Origin: Dehalococcoidia bacterium
GTDB taxonomy: Bacteria > Chloroflexota > Dehalococcoidia > SZUA-161
Reading direction: 5' to 3'
Length of the DNA: 5,616 nucleotides
Assembly (NCBI GenBank): GCA_014859215.1
Contig: JACUUS010000149.1
Coordinates: 1 to 5,616, forward strand
Positions 1 through 5,604 of the stretch are shown one piece after another. A program made the position numbers and the translations under genes. The notes beneath the pieces were generated by a model. That model was not told where the DNA came from. It was given only the letters and a program-made list of their open reading frames with translations, and did no database searches. The number at the start of each line of letters is the position of its first letter. The first letter of the stretch is position 1.

Positions 1-13
1 AGGAGGCTGTAGC

Positions 14-32
14 GGCGTCCCGGCGGGACGCC
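14..32 (+). terminator. GC hairpin, possible terminator of an upstream gene
   Basis: A perfect 8-bp stem (14-21 with 25-32) closes a GGC triloop. It is followed by a T-rich but interrupted run (about 33-45, with a GGG inside). A TAG at 10-12 could be the stop of a gene that ends at the window edge, but only nine bases precede it, so this cannot be shown. The structure is compatible with an intrinsic terminator having a poor U-tract. It could also be part of an intergenic repeat. Confidence 0.4.
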
Positions 33-125
33 TTCGGGTTCTCTTGATACCGGCGTGAGATTCTTCGCCCCGACACGGCTGGACGAAGACTGATATGCAA
101 CTGGTGTCACAGTGTTAATGATGGG

Positions 126-163
126 GAGATTGCCGCGTCGCCTGCGGCTCCTCGCAATGACGG
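126..163 (-). repeat. Dispersed intergenic repeat, copy 1
   Basis: The minus strand reads CGTCATTGCGAGGAG followed by a GC-rich stretch ending in GCAATCTC. The ends form a short inverted repeat (ATTGC 129-133, GCAAT 154-158). An inner GCCGC/GCGGC pair (132-136, 144-148) could form an alternative hairpin. The 16-base core CTCCTCGCAATGACGG (148-163) recurs exactly at 189-204, and its 12-base part recurs inverted at 5563-5574. Repeats of this CGTCATTGCGAG...GCAATCTC form are familiar from intergenic DNA of many environmental bacterial genomes; that is recall and was not searched here. Confidence 0.7.
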
Positions 164-175
164 ACGGTTGGGCGG

Positions 176-204
176 ATTCAATCGCGGCCTCCTCGCAATG
201 ACGG
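176..204 (-). repeat. Dispersed intergenic repeat, copy 2 (shortened)
   Basis: This is a second copy in the same orientation as the one at 126-163, sharing the exact 16-base core (189-204). The GC-rich centre is mostly missing: only ATTCAATCGCGGC precedes the core, which suggests an internally deleted or decayed copy. The two cores are 41 bases apart. Confidence 0.65.
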
Positions 205-313
205 GTGTCTAGTCTATTGTCAACAATCTACATTTAATCCCAGTTATTCCTTACCTTTTTTCTTGAGCGTGATGCGAAGCTAAACCAGGCTCTCCTGACC
301 GTACCCCGGCGCA

Positions 314-342
314 TTGACCTTTAGTACTAAAGGTGCTAAAAT
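314..342 (+). promoter_or_regulatory. Sigma70-like promoter of the four-gene cluster
   Basis: A -35 box TTGACC (314-319; consensus TTGACA) is followed after exactly 17 bases by a -10 box TAAAAT (337-342; consensus TATAAT). Each box has five of six consensus bases, with ideal spacing. Transcription would begin near 349, leaving a leader of about 34 bases before the ATG at 383. This placement argues against a TTG start at 314 for the first gene, since that codon would be the -35 box itself. Confidence 0.75.
317..334. promoter_or_regulatory. 18-bp perfect palindrome, candidate operator
   Basis: ACCTTTAGTACTAAAGGT equals its own reverse complement over all 18 bases. It covers the last three bases of the -35 box and most of the spacer, ending two bases before the -10 box. 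A dimeric repressor bound here would block RNA polymerase. TetR- and GntR-type regulators that sense acyl-CoA often control such catabolic operons. The regulator is not encoded in the window, so its family is unknown. Confidence 0.6.
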
Positions 343-368
343 ACGCCACACCCCAAATCACTTAAGAA

Positions 369-373
369 AAGGA
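369..373 (+). promoter_or_regulatory. Ribosome binding site deciding the first gene's start
   Basis: AAGGA lies nine bases before the ATG at 383. No comparable site precedes the TTG at 314, which also lies in the -35 box. The protein therefore most likely begins MAGITSYG, matching the typical beginning of HMG-CoA synthases (a Gly-Ile-x-x-Tyr-Gly-x-Tyr-Ile-Pro type strand). Confidence 0.65.
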
Positions 374-382
374 TGGAAAAAC

Positions 383-1828
383 ATGGCAGGTATAACTTCA
401 TATGGAGCGTACATCCCCCTGTACCGCCTGAACCGCATGACGATCTATACCGCGCTCGGGTGGCTCAATCCTGCTTCCCTTCTCCCCGGGGAAAGGTCGG
501 TGGCCAACTACGACGAGGACAGCATAACAATGGCCGTATCCGCCGCCATGGACTGCCTGAAGGGCATGGACCGCAGCAAGGTCGGCGGGCTGTTCTTCGC
601 AACCACCACCAGCCCCTACAAGGAAAGGGATAACGCAGCGATAATCGCAACCGCCCTGGACCTTCCCGACAACGTCCGGTCGGGTGATTTCACTACCTCC
701 ATCAAGGCCGGCACAACCGCTCTCATCTCGGCCTTCGACGCCGTCAAGTCCGGCACCGCCTCAAGCGTCATGGTCACCAGCGCCGACAGCCGGCTCGGCA
801 GGCCCGGAGGGTTCTGGGAGGAGATCTACGGCGACGGCGCCGCGGCGCTGCTCCTGGGTAACGAGGGCGTGATCGCCGAGTTCAAGGGCAGCTACTCCCT
901 GTCGTATGACTTCGTAGACAGCTGGAGGACCGCCGATGACGCCTTCAACCGGACCTGGGAAGACCGCTGGGTGCGGGACGAAGGCTACGGCAAGTTCATC
1001 TCCGAGGCCGTCACCGGGCTGATGAAGAAGTACAACCTGTCGCCCGGCGACTTCGCCAAGGTCGTATATCCGTGTACCTACATCCGCGCCCATGCCGACG
1101 TGGGGAAGAAGCTCGGATTCCAGCCGGCCCAGATTCAGGACCATATGTTCACGCAGATCGGCAACACCGGTACCCCCTACACCCTGATGATACTTGTCGC
1201 AGCGCTGGAAAACGCGAAACCCGGTGACAGGATACTCGTAGCGAGCTACGGCAACGGCAGCGACGCCTTCTACCTGGAGGTCACCGGCGAGATCGAGAAG
1301 GTGAAGGGCAAGAGAGGCATCAAGGGTCACCTGGCCGCCAAAAAAGACCTGGGCAGCTACGAGAAGTACGTGACATTCCGCGATGTACTCCCCATAGACA
1401 CCGGCGGGCGCGGAGATGAGATAGCTCCCACCCAGCTTTCCACCCTCTGGCGGAGCCGGAAGGACGTCCTGGGTCTGTGCGGATCGAAGTGCCAGGTCTG
1501 CGGCACCCCGCATTTCCCTTCCCAGCAAGTATGCGTCAAGCCCACCTGCGGGGCAACGCGGCAGATGGACCACTACCGGTTCTCCGACAGGCCCGGTCGC
1601 CTCTTCACCTATACCGGCGACGTGCTTGCATTCAGCCCCAGCCCGCCCGCCATCTACGGCCTGGTGGACTTCGAGGGCGGCGGTCGCTGGATGTTCGACC
1701 TCACCGACTGCGAGCTCGAGGCATTGCAGGTAGGAATGCCGGTCGAGATGAGCATGCGCAGGAAGTATTATGATGCGGCACGGGGCATCCACGGCTATTT
1801 CTGGAAAGCGACCCCCGGTCGAGCCTAG
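383..1828 (+). CDS. HMG-CoA-synthase-fold protein fused to DUF35 OB-fold domain; synthase residues missing
   Basis: This 481-residue cytoplasmic protein has two parts. Residues 1 to about 305 have the thiolase-like fold of archaeal-type HMG-CoA synthase: a YGAYIP start, KAGT at 108-111, YGDGAAALLLG at 149-159, GNTGTP at 260-265 and SYGNGSDAF at 288-296. Residues about 350-481 form a DUF35 domain with an intact zinc ribbon (Cys370, Cys373, Cys384, Cys389; C-x2-C-x10-C-x4-C) followed by an OB fold that may contact CoA. Aligned by motif to archaeal synthase, the catalytic Glu, Cys and His positions are Thr75, Ile107 and Pro230, so HMG-CoA synthesis is unlikely. In archaea, separate DUF35 and synthase proteins form a complex with a thiolase; here the two are fused and the thiolase gene follows 29 bases later. 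I infer a partner or scaffold of that thiolase, possibly with a different activity. The fold assignment is firm; the function is open. Confidence 0.85.
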   Translation: MAGITSYGAYIPLYRLNRMTIYTALGWLNPASLLPGERSVANYDEDSITMAVSAAMDCLKGMDRSKVGGLFFATTTSPYKERDNAAIIATALDLPDNVRSGDFTTSIKAGTTALISAFDAVKSGTASSVMVTSADSRLGRPGGFWEEIYGDGAAALLLGNEGVIAEFKGSYSLSYDFVDSWRTADDAFNRTWEDRWVRDEGYGKFISEAVTGLMKKYNLSPGDFAKVVYPCTYIRAHADVGKKLGFQPAQIQDHMFTQIGNTGTPYTLMILVAALENAKPGDRILVASYGNGSDAFYLEVTGEIEKVKGKRGIKGHLAAKKDLGSYEKYVTFRDVLPIDTGGRGDEIAPTQLSTLWRSRKDVLGLCGSKCQVCGTPHFPSQQVCVKPTCGATRQMDHYRFSDRPGRLFTYTGDVLAFSPSPPAIYGLVDFEGGGRWMFDLTDCELEALQVGMPVEMSMRRKYYDAARGIHGYFWKATPGRA

Positions 1829-1843
1829 AGTCCGTGCAGTAAA

Positions 1844-1850
1844 GGGAGGA
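1844..1850 (+). promoter_or_regulatory. Ribosome binding site deciding the thiolase start
   Basis: GGGAGGA precedes two in-frame ATGs, at 1852 and 1858. The GGAGG core (1845-1849) is only two bases from the first, too close for initiation, but eight bases from the second. The second ATG (MAGIKDK) is therefore preferred. Confidence 0.7.
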
Positions 1851-1857
1851 TATGAAA

Positions 1858-3051
1858 ATGGCAGGAATTAAGGACAAGGTCGCGATCATAGGCATGGGCT
1901 GCACCCAGTTCGGAGAGCTGTGGGACAAGGGCCCCGAAGATTTGATGCTGGACGCGTTCGAGGAAGCTCTCCAGGACGCGGGAATAGAGAAGAAGGATAT
2001 CGGCGCCGCCTGGACGGGGACCTGCTACGAGGAAACCTCGGTCGGCAAATCCGCCATCCCCCTGGCGGTGACCCTCAAGCTCCCCTTTATACCAGCCACG
2101 CGCGTGGAGAACTACTGCGCCACCGGCTCCGAGTCGCTGCGCGGGGCATGCTACGCGGTTGCTTCGGGCGCCTGCGACATAGCGCTGGCCATGGGCGTCG
2201 AGAAGCTCAAGGACCTGGGCTACGGGGGCCTGCCCCAGAACGAGACACAGTGGGGAACGCGGCTGCGGCTCGTATTCCCCAACCTCACGCCGCCGGGCGC
2301 GTTCGCCATGATGGGGACCAGGTACTTCGCGCAGTACGGGCTCAGTCCCCAGGAAGGGAAGCGCGCGCTCGCCAGGATAACGGTCAAGAGCCACGCGAAC
2401 GGCTCGATGAACCCGAAGGCGCACCTCCGCCGCACGGTCACTATAGACGAGGTGGTCAACGCGCCCATTGTGGCCTGGCCGCTCGGGCTTTTCGACTGCT
2501 GCGGGGTCAGCGACGGAGCAGCCGCCGCCATCGTCTGCCGCGCCGATATGGCGAAGGACTTCAGGCCGGACCCGGTTTATGTCAAATCACTCCAGATCGC
2601 GGCAAGCTCGGGCGAGGAGATGCTTTACCAGGAGTGGGACTGCGCCCACGTGGAGGGCACCGTCAGGGCCGCTAAGAGGGCTTACGAGGAGGCCGGGATA
2701 AAGGACCCGCGCACAGAGATCAGCATGATGGAGGTGCACGACTGCTTCTCCATTACCGAGCTTACCATCTACGAGGACCTGGGTATCTCGCCCAGGGGCC
2801 GGGCCAAAGAGGACATCGAGGCCGGTTTCTTCGACCTTAACGGCCAGATCCCGTGCCAGCCGGATGGCGGGCTGAAGTGCTTCGGGCACCCCATCGGCGC
2901 CTCCGGCCTGCGCATGATGTACGAGATGTACAAGCAGCTTCAGGGCAAGGCCGGCCCCAGGCAGATCAAGGACCCGAAATACGGTCTGACGCACAACATG
3001 GGAGGCATACCCCCCGTGAACGTGGTCAGCGTCAATATCGTCGGCCGATAA
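1858..3051 (+). CDS. SCP-x-type thiolase (acyl-CoA acetyl/propionyltransferase or retro-aldolase type)
   Basis: The 397-residue product is a complete thiolase of the SCP-x/sterol-carrier type, without a fused SCP2 domain. The nucleophilic cysteine is Cys87 in VENYCATGS. The HDCF motif typical of SCP2 thiolases is at 294-297 (its Cys296 usually serves as the second catalytic cysteine), and the GHP motif is at 343-345 (His344). The C-terminal loop reads HNMGG (379-383), not the Cys-x-Gly of classical thiolases, as expected for this subfamily. Such enzymes cleave 3-oxoacyl-CoA, often 2-methyl-branched; the related Ltp2 cleaves a steroid side chain by retro-aldol reaction. Several of these enzymes need a DUF35 partner, and one is fused in the gene just upstream, so a complex is likely. 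Start chosen at 1858 rather than 1852 for ribosome-site spacing. The family is confident; the substrate is not known. Confidence 0.9.
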   Translation: MAGIKDKVAIIGMGCTQFGELWDKGPEDLMLDAFEEALQDAGIEKKDIGAAWTGTCYEETSVGKSAIPLAVTLKLPFIPATRVENYCATGSESLRGACYAVASGACDIALAMGVEKLKDLGYGGLPQNETQWGTRLRLVFPNLTPPGAFAMMGTRYFAQYGLSPQEGKRALARITVKSHANGSMNPKAHLRRTVTIDEVVNAPIVAWPLGLFDCCGVSDGAAAAIVCRADMAKDFRPDPVYVKSLQIAASSGEEMLYQEWDCAHVEGTVRAAKRAYEEAGIKDPRTEISMMEVHDCFSITELTIYEDLGISPRGRAKEDIEAGFFDLNGQIPCQPDGGLKCFGHPIGASGLRMMYEMYKQLQGKAGPRQIKDPKYGLTHNMGGIPPVNVVSVNIVGR

Positions 3052-3094
3052 GCCTCCCGGCGCGTTCACACAGATCGTCCGGCCTCTTATGGCC

Positions 3095-3100
3095 AGGAGG
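3095..3100 (+). promoter_or_regulatory. Ribosome binding site of the dehydrogenase gene
   Basis: AGGAGG lies five bases before the ATG at 3106. It is a perfect match to the anti-Shine-Dalgarno sequence and supports the start MDFDLTEEQ, which is the usual beginning of acyl-CoA dehydrogenases. Confidence 0.75.
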
Positions 3101-3105
3101 GATAC

Positions 3106-4263
3106 ATGGACTTCGACCTTACCGAAGAACAGACCATGCTCAAGTCAACCGTGCGCGGCTTCCTTGAGAAGGAAATAGTCCCCGTAGTAGCCGAGTACGA
3201 GGCGAAGGGCGCTCTCACCAAGAAGGACACGGTCGCCTTCCTCCAGCAGTTAAAGCCATTCGGCTACCTGGCGGGTTTTCTGCCCAACGACCGGGGTGGC
3301 GAGCTTCTTGACCACAAGACTAACGGAATCCTGGTCGAGGAGCTTTCGAGGGCGTGGGCCGGGCTTGCCGGGACCATATTCATCGCCGCCGGGTTCTGGT
3401 GGCTCGTGGACAAAGCGTGCACGCCGGAACACAAGGACAGGCTGATGCCCTTCGCGGCTGGAGGTGAGTACATAGGCTGCCTGGCCTTCACCGAGTCCAA
3501 CGTCGGTTCGGACGTGGCGGCGGTAGAGACCACGGCGACCCTGAATGGCAGCCACTACCTCCTCAACGGCACGAAGACGTGGATATCGAACGGCAGCATA
3601 GCCGACGCGGCCTTCGTGCTGGCCACAACCGACAAATCGCTGGGAGCGCTCGGGATGTGCATGTTCCTGGTGGAGAACAAGAACTCGCCCTTTACCTCGA
3701 GGGAACTGCACAAGCTCGGCCTGCGCGCATTTCCCACCGCCGAGCTCGCCTTCAACGACTGTCCCGTTCCCAAAGAGAACCTGCTCGACCCCGGTTCCGG
3801 GTACCAGCGGACGATGAGCTTCTTCGACGTATCGCGGGCGATGGTAGCGGCTATGTCGACCGGTATCGCGCAGGCCTCCATAGACGCCTCGATCAAGTAC
3901 TGCCGGGACAGGATGCAGTTCGGCCGGCCCATCGGCAGCTTCCAGATGGTGCAGGAGATGCTGGTGGACATGATCGCCGAGACTGAGGCGGGCCGCATGC
4001 TTGCCTTCCGCGCGCTGCACATGCTGGACAGGGGCGAGAAATGCCGCTGGCAGGCGTCGCTGGCCAAGGCCTTCGCGACCGAGGCGGCCATCAGGACCAC
4101 TTCCAAGGGAATCCAGATTCACGGCGCCATGGGTCTCTCGGAGGAGTACCCGGTGGAGAGGTATTTCCGCGACGCGCGGACGCTGACCATCCCCGACGGC
4201 ACGACCCAGATGCAGAAGCTTATCGTGGGCCGGGACGTGCTGGGTATAAGGGCGATATTGTAA
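3106..4263 (+). CDS. Acyl-CoA dehydrogenase (FAD), catalytic base apparently Asp
   Basis: The 385-residue product has the full length of the family. It oxidises an acyl-CoA to the 2-enoyl-CoA and would pass electrons to an electron-transfer flavoprotein, which is not in the window. Visible motifs are: the N-terminal helical domain beginning FDLTEEQ; the FAD/substrate signature AFTESNVGSD (127-136; the usual Pro after Glu is Ser); KTWISNG (157-163); the RMQFGRPIGSFQ helix (269-280); and QIHGAMG with RYFRDAR (337-343, 352-358). The usual catalytic glutamate in a Tyr-Glu-Gly-Thr motif is replaced: IPDGTTQMQ at 362-370 puts Asp364 there. The alternative glutamate position of isovaleryl-CoA dehydrogenase (VSR at 242-244) holds Ser, so Asp364 is the candidate base. 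It lies 54 bases after the thiolase gene. Context suggests a branched or bulky acyl-CoA substrate; this is inference. Confidence 0.92.
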   Translation: MDFDLTEEQTMLKSTVRGFLEKEIVPVVAEYEAKGALTKKDTVAFLQQLKPFGYLAGFLPNDRGGELLDHKTNGILVEELSRAWAGLAGTIFIAAGFWWLVDKACTPEHKDRLMPFAAGGEYIGCLAFTESNVGSDVAAVETTATLNGSHYLLNGTKTWISNGSIADAAFVLATTDKSLGALGMCMFLVENKNSPFTSRELHKLGLRAFPTAELAFNDCPVPKENLLDPGSGYQRTMSFFDVSRAMVAAMSTGIAQASIDASIKYCRDRMQFGRPIGSFQMVQEMLVDMIAETEAGRMLAFRALHMLDRGEKCRWQASLAKAFATEAAIRTTSKGIQIHGAMGLSEEYPVERYFRDARTLTIPDGTTQMQKLIVGRDVLGIRAIL

Positions 4264-4269
4264 GAAGGC

Positions 4270-4302
4270 AGGTGCGCCGGCCCCGGCGGGGCCGGCGCAC
4301 TT
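4270..4302 (+). other. Very strong intercistronic hairpin
   Basis: A perfect 13-bp GC-rich stem (4272-4284 with 4288-4300) closes a GGC triloop, and G-U and A-U pairs extend it to 15 bp. It starts seven bases after the dehydrogenase stop codon and ends ten bases before the next ribosome binding site. Only two T residues follow, so it is a poor intrinsic terminator. It may instead protect the 3' end of the upstream message, or reduce expression of the racemase gene relative to the first three genes. Confidence 0.75.
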
Positions 4303-4311
4303 CCATGTTAT

Positions 4312-4317
4312 GGAGAG
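4312..4317 (+). promoter_or_regulatory. Ribosome binding site deciding the racemase start
   Basis: GGAGAG lies just before the ATG at 4322, with six bases between the GGAG core and the start codon. The upstream in-frame ATG at 4310 has no ribosome site and partly overlaps this one. The protein therefore most likely begins MRAPLDGIKVLD. Confidence 0.65.
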
Positions 4318-4321
4318 ACGC

Positions 4322-5494
4322 ATGCGCGCGCCGCTGGACGGGATAAAGGTGCTGGACATGGCCTGGGTGGGGCCGGGGCCGTTCTGCGCCACTCTCCTGG
4401 GAGACCTCGGCGCGGAAATCATCAAGATCCACGAGCCCCAGCCCGAACGCCGCGGCAGCCTGATCATGTACGCCTTCCCCAACACGCCCGCATTTCCGGG
4501 GCTGCGCAACTGCAAATCAATGGGCCTGGACCTCAAGTCCGCCGGAGGGCGCAAGATATTCCACGAGCTGGCGAAGACCGCCGACGTGTTAATCGAAAGC
4601 TTCCGGCCCGGCGTGATGAAGCGCCTGGGCATAGACTACGGCACGCTCAGCCAGTTGAATCCGGGGCTGGTATACGCCTCGCTGACCGGCTATGGCCAGG
4701 ACGGGCCTTACAGGGACCTGCCCGGCCACGATATCAACTACATATCCGTGGGAGGCCTCCTCGGCATGACCGGGGTCGCCGGCGGCCCGCCCGTGATACC
4801 GGGCCTGCTGGTGGCGGACATGGCGGCGGGGGGCATAGGCACGGCCCTGGGCGTCGTTGCCGCCCTGAGGGCGCGGGACATCACCGGCAGGGGCCAGTTG
4901 GTGGACATGTCGATCACCGACGGGGTCGCCGAGCTCATGTCCATGTGGATCAATCCTCTGCTCACCTACGGCATAGAATACAGGCGCGGCGAGACCATGT
5001 TCACCGGGCTCTACCCGTGGTACAACGTCTACGAGACCGGGGACGGGAAGCACATCAGCGTGGGCGCGCTGGAGCCCTACTTCTACGCCGCCCTGTGCAA
5101 GGCGCTTGGCCGCGAGGACTTTGTCCCTCACCAGTTCGCCGAGGGAGAAAAACGCGAGGAGATATTCCGCCATTTTCGAGAGATGTTTCTCCAGAAGCCA
5201 AGGGACGAATGGGTGGAGGAGCTCAAGGCGCAGTGCTGCGTCGCGCCGGTCTACACCATTGAAGAGCTTGTCAAAGACCCTCAACTGCTCGCGCGGGGCA
5301 TGATAAAAGACCTGCCGCATCCCAGGCTCGGCTCCGTGAAGCAGGTGGGGTCCATGCTCAAGCTGTCGGAGACGCCGTTCCGGGTTAGGAACTGGTGCAC
5401 GCGCTTCGGCGAGCACACCGACGAGGTCCTGTCCGGCCTCGGCTACGACGCCGCCGCGATCGAGTCCCTGCGCCGAAATGAGACAGTCAGTTAG
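4322..5494 (+). CDS. CaiB/BaiF-family protein, probably alpha-methylacyl-CoA racemase
   Basis: The 390-residue product belongs to the family that contains class III CoA-transferases and alpha-methylacyl-CoA racemases. The N-terminal part has the usual LDMAWVGPGPFCATLLGDLG CoA-fold segment (residues 11-30). Three residues point to the racemase branch: His136 in GHDINYI, Asp166 in LVADM, and Glu251 in GALEPYFY. Their spacings (30 and 85 residues) equal those of His126, Asp156 and Glu241 in mycobacterial MCR as I recall it. The segment around Glu251 also resembles human AMACR closely. Such racemases invert the 2-methyl centre of acyl-CoA by alpha-proton exchange. Asp166 is also the position of the transferase nucleophile, so a CoA-transferase role, as in BbsEF-type activation of benzylsuccinate, is not excluded. 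Start chosen at 4322; 4310 would add four residues. Fourth gene of the cluster, after a strong hairpin. Confidence 0.85.
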   Translation: MRAPLDGIKVLDMAWVGPGPFCATLLGDLGAEIIKIHEPQPERRGSLIMYAFPNTPAFPGLRNCKSMGLDLKSAGGRKIFHELAKTADVLIESFRPGVMKRLGIDYGTLSQLNPGLVYASLTGYGQDGPYRDLPGHDINYISVGGLLGMTGVAGGPPVIPGLLVADMAAGGIGTALGVVAALRARDITGRGQLVDMSITDGVAELMSMWINPLLTYGIEYRRGETMFTGLYPWYNVYETGDGKHISVGALEPYFYAALCKALGREDFVPHQFAEGEKREEIFRHFREMFLQKPRDEWVEELKAQCCVAPVYTIEELVKDPQLLARGMIKDLPHPRLGSVKQVGSMLKLSETPFRVRNWCTRFGEHTDEVLSGLGYDAAAIESLRRNETVS

Positions 5495-5504
5495 TCAGGG
5501 GAAA

Positions 5505-5562
5505 GACTCAGATTCAGACTCAGCTTGAGATTAAGAATTGAGAATTCAGATTGAGATTGAGA
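5505..5562. repeat. Degenerate six-base tandem repeat
   Basis: Nine consecutive units follow the pattern GA(T/C)T(C/G)A: GACTCA, GATTCA, GACTCA, GCTTGA, GATTAA, GAATTGA, GAATTCA, GATTGA, GATTGA, then GA. Two units are seven bases long. The tract begins ten bases after the racemase stop codon and runs directly into the dispersed repeat at 5563. It is AT-rich compared with the genes and contains no reading frame of note. Confidence 0.65.
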
Positions 5563-5604
5563 CGTCATTGCGAGCCCCTCCAAGTAGAGTGATCCCCTAC
5601 TCTA
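5563..5604 (+). repeat. Dispersed repeat, inverted copy downstream of the cluster
   Basis: CGTCATTGCGAG (5563-5574) is the exact reverse complement of bases 151-162 and 192-203, so the cluster is flanked by inverted copies. The sequence after the core differs from the left copies. It contains a 6-bp stem TAGAGT/ACTCTA (5585-5590 with 5599-5604) around an 8-base loop. The element probably continues past the window end. No clear terminator with a T-run was found between the racemase stop and here. Confidence 0.55.

Larger units (their letters stand above)
1..313. other. Intergenic region upstream of the operon, no gene seen
   Basis: No reading frame here has both a plausible ribosome binding site and recognisable protein content. 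The region contains a GC hairpin (14-32), two copies of a dispersed repeat core (148-163 and 189-204), a short inverted repeat ATTGT-CA-ACAAT near 218-229, and AT-richer DNA with a T-run near 255-264. It ends at the promoter of the four-gene cluster. A weak pair of promoter-like boxes near 219-250 was considered, but it is much poorer than the one at 314-342. Confidence 0.6.

Noticed and set aside
129..204. CRISPR-like direct repeats with a spacer
   Set aside because: Only two cores with different flanks, no further units, and the same core occurs inverted at the other end of the window, which fits a dispersed repeat.
219..250. Second promoter upstream (TTGTCA and AT-rich boxes)
   Set aside because: No acceptable -10 box at 16-18 bases from TTGTCA; the promoter at 314-342 is far better and closer to the gene.
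314..382. TTG start giving a 23-residue N-terminal extension of the first gene
   Set aside because: The TTG is part of the -35 box and lies upstream of the predicted transcript start. The extension has no family similarity and the ATG at 383 has its own ribosome site.
761..1792. 343-codon open frame on the minus strand opposite the first gene
   Set aside because: It is a shadow of the synthase-like gene; no domain, no convincing ribosome site, and low-complexity composition.
383..3051. Mevalonate-pathway pair (thiolase plus HMG-CoA synthase)
   Set aside because: The synthase-like domain lacks the catalytic Glu, Cys and His, and the neighbours are a dehydrogenase and a racemase/CoA-transferase, which fit degradation better.
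3053..3100. Pairing of CCTCC (3053-3057) with the ribosome site GGAGG (3096-3100) as a translational switch
   Set aside because: Only five base pairs over a 38-base loop, which is expected by chance in this composition.
3250..4632. 460-codon open frame on the minus strand across the dehydrogenase and racemase genes
   Set aside because: It lies opposite two well-supported genes in GC-rich DNA, where antisense frames stay open by codon bias. Its translation is Arg/Pro/Gly/His-rich with no recognisable domain.
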